From: Hevea brasiliensis
Taxonomy: Eukaryota > Streptophyta > Magnoliopsida > Malpighiales > Euphorbiaceae
DNA length: 64,000 bases
Assembly (NCBI RefSeq): GCF_030052815.1
Contig: NC_079505.1
Span: 5,288,265 to 5,352,264, forward strand
Reading direction: 5' to 3'
Below the pieces are notes generated by a model that did no database searches, had not been told where the DNA came from, and saw only the letters and a list, made by a program, of their open reading frames with translations. Position numbers and translations under genes: made by a program. Shown here in pieces: positions 61,697 through 64,000 of this stretch (position 1 is its first letter; each line of letters opens with the position of its first letter).

Positions 61697-63746
61697 GTAA
61701 TCTGAAAAAGTTGTCAATTTTAGAACTCTCTGGCAATCGGTTTACTTATTTTTTGCCTCATAATAATTGCATGAGCGAATCACTTCTGGTTTTGGATGCA
61801 AGAGACAACAATTTGAGAGGTCCAATAAGTGCACGAGCTTAGTTACAATTTTTCTTGGTAGTAACCAACTCGACGGAAACCCATTTGAGGACTTTGTTTT
61901 CAACTCAAACTTACGACACATGGATCTAACTCGCAACAAATTTTCTGGTCAGATCTCAAGCATTTGGAAATGGAGGTCACAAATAGAGGCCATACGTGTT
62001 GCAGGAAACAATATTACTGGCGTGATACCACCTGAGATTGGAAACTTTAAGCAACCACGTGAACTTGATCTTTCTTCAAATCATATATCTGGGAAGATTC
62101 CGAATGAACTGGGAGAGTCAACGTCTCTGCTGGAGCTAGCTTTGAATCAAAATCAACTTTCTGGAGCTATACCTTCAGAACTTGGATCTCTGATCAATCT
62201 TGAGTACATGGACTTGTCCACAAACAGATTGAGCGAGCCAATTCCAGAAGATACTGGTGACTTGGTGAAACTACACTACTTGAATTTGAGCCACAACAAG
62301 TTGAACAAAGCAATTCCAAAGCAGCTGGGTGAGTTGGTTCACCTCTCGCAGCTAGATTTGGCTCATAACTTGCTGAAAGGAAATTTTCCTATAGAATTCG
62401 CGAAACTTGAGAGCTTGGAGGAACTGATTATCTCTCATAATAATCTCTCTGTTTCATCCCCAACGCTTTTGAAGAAATGCATGTTTTGTGGAATATCGAT
62501 ATATCCTACAACCACTTTCAGGGTCCAATTCCCAATAGCAAAGCTTTTCAACATGCTTCTATAGAAACTCTGCGTGGTAACAAAGGATTGTGCGGCAATT
62601 TTAGTGGCTTGGACCCTTGCTCGGGGCAAAAACAAGTCTCGAAGAAGGGCACTAAAATTATGCTTATAATTTTACTCCCTGTTTCAGTAACAGGTGCTCT
62701 TTTACGTATGTTGGTTGTTCTGTTCTTCAGGTTCCAAGCAAGGAAGAGAGGTTCAAAGAGAGAAGTTGAAATGAATAGTGAAGGGTTGCTTGCCACATCA
62801 ATTTTTGATGGAAAAACATTGTACAAGGAAATCATACAAGCAACCAAGAATTTTCATGATATGCACTGCATTGGAGAGGGTGGATTTGGAAAGGTCTATA
62901 AAGCTGAGTTGCCATCAGGAAATACTTTAGCTGTGAAGAAATTCCATTCACTGAATCAAGGTGAGACAGCAGATCAGAAAGAGTTTCTGAATGAGATAAG
63001 AGCATTAACAGAGATAAGACATCGAAATATCGTGAAGTTCTACGACTTTTGCTCGCATCTAAGACACTCGTTTTTGGTCTATGAGTACCTGCAGATGGGC
63101 AATCTGGACAATGTGCTAAGTAATGATGAAGCCGCAAGAGAATTGGATTGGAATAAAAGGTTGAATGTCATAAAAGGTGTGGCAAATGCCTTGTCATACA
63201 TGCACCATGAATGCTTGCCACCAATTATTCACAGAGACATATCAAGCAAGAATGTTCTGTTGGATTCAGAATTTGAAGCTCAAGTTTCAGACTTCGGCAT
63301 AGCCAAGCTTCTGAACCTAGACTCTTCCAATCAGTCTATGCTAGCAGGCACATATGGATATATAGCACCAGGTGATGTACTGTGTAGTTACTCCTCTAAA
63401 CATTGAGTTAGTATTGTAAATTATCTATTATAACTACATATTTGGCATTGCAGAGCTTGCCTACACAATGAAGGTGACTGAAAAATGCAATGTCTATAGC
63501 TTTGGAGTGTTGGCGTTGGAAATCATCAATAGAAAGCATCCAAGTGATTTAATCTCTAGAATTTCATCACAATCTGCAGACACTGAGGTAGAGATGAACA
63601 ATATGTTGGACCAAAGGTTATCTCCTCCGACAGATGAAGTTGAAGACAAATTGGCGTTCACCGTGACTCTGGCATTCTCATGCATACGTATGAACCCACA
63701 GTCCCGACCGGCTATGCAGTTTGTTTCTCAGCTCTTGTCAAATTAA
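61697..63746 (+). pseudogene. MIK2-like receptor kinase copy D, 3' part
   Basis: It resumes exactly where 48337 stopped, starting with the duplicated GTAAT. Two lesions are independent of the transposon: a net 16-bp deletion near 61827 (the PESLRN segment is missing) and a 1-bp deletion near 62450 (ctctctg-tttcatcc where C has ctctctggtttcatcc). The rest from 62477 is open: last LRR, membrane span (about 62655-62730), kinase with [17 protein letters not shown] and DFG. The intron is 63372-63453 and the last exon 63454-63746. The last exon has KCNVYSFG where copies B and C have KCDVYSFG, changing a conserved subdomain IX aspartate. Confidence 0.93.
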
Positions 63747-64000
63747 CTTTATTTTTCAGAGCCGTCACTGCCCTGTACTATGCTAGCTGAAGCGCAATTG
63801 CTGGGCAGCTGCTATCTAATTCCTCCACTTCATCGCAATGCACTTATTTTCATAGAGAATAATTAGCAACAGCTAAACCAATTAAAATTTAAGAAATTAT
63901 GTTTTTAGTAGGACCTCCATATTTTTTGGTGGGAAACACAATGATTTTTAGTAATGTGCTAATTGAGTGGAAGTATACACTTGAATAAATGTAGGCAAGA
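63747..64000. other. 3' flank of copy D
   Basis: Collinear with the 3' flanks of copies B (35506) and C (45018). The window ends at the beginning of the inverted-repeat element seen at 35750. Confidence 0.8.

Noticed and set aside
1..64000. tRNA, rRNA or snRNA genes
   Set aside because: No cloverleaf-type or conserved rRNA segment was recognised by eye; the only tRNA-like match is the 18-base Athila primer site. A tRNAscan or Infernal run would be decisive.

Overview
The window is nuclear DNA from a flowering plant, most likely a eudicot. The evidence is very AT-rich spacers with long microsatellites, spliced genes with GT..AG introns, an LRR receptor kinase of the MIK2-like type, an Athila-lineage Ty3 retrotransposon with a tRNA-Asp primer site, a copia remnant, and several MITE families with clean target-site duplications. 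I cannot name the species. I see no prokaryotic operon, CRISPR array, rRNA or tRNA gene.

Layout. (1) 1-14,750: a direct segmental duplication (about 345-5815 and 7776-13850). Both copies carry antisense LINE reverse-transcriptase relics and the last visible exon of a minus-strand coiled-coil gene. Only the right copy is joined to exons 1 and 2 (to 14752), and exon 2 there carries two frameshifting indels. The right copy also holds a 666-bp Tourist/PIF-Harbinger-like MITE whose empty site survives in the left copy. (2) 14,750-17,900: a probable divergent promoter and a small LYR-motif gene (CDS 17387-17662) with a 5'-UTR intron. (3) 18,800-21,000: spacer with a 521-bp hAT-type MITE and a 489-bp MITE. 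(4) 21,016-63,746: a tandem cluster of four MIK2-like LRR receptor kinase copies, all on the plus strand. A (21016-26532) is a badly decayed pseudogene split by a hAT-like MITE and a deletion-derived Ty3 element. B (32207-35505) is a pseudogene with a premature stop and a ruined kinase. C (41705-45017) is intact: two exons, 1076 codons plus stop. D (47159-63746) is a young near-duplicate of C, cut in its LRR exon by a 13.36-kb Athila element (48338-61696, TSD GTAAT, antisense to the host gene) and also frameshifted downstream. A copia relic with a nested solo LTR lies between A and B.

How it fits together. The cluster shows birth and death of receptor genes. Gene bodies with 1-2.5 kb of flank have been copied in tandem, then inactivated by indels and transposons, leaving one apparently functional receptor. 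That survivor should be a plasma-membrane receptor with about 25 extracellular LRRs and a cytoplasmic RD-type Ser/Thr kinase. Its core promoter contains a 70-bp (TA)n tract ending 33 bp before the start codon. The Athila element has near-identical LTRs, so insertion looks recent, but its gag-pro-pol reading frame is already broken in several places.
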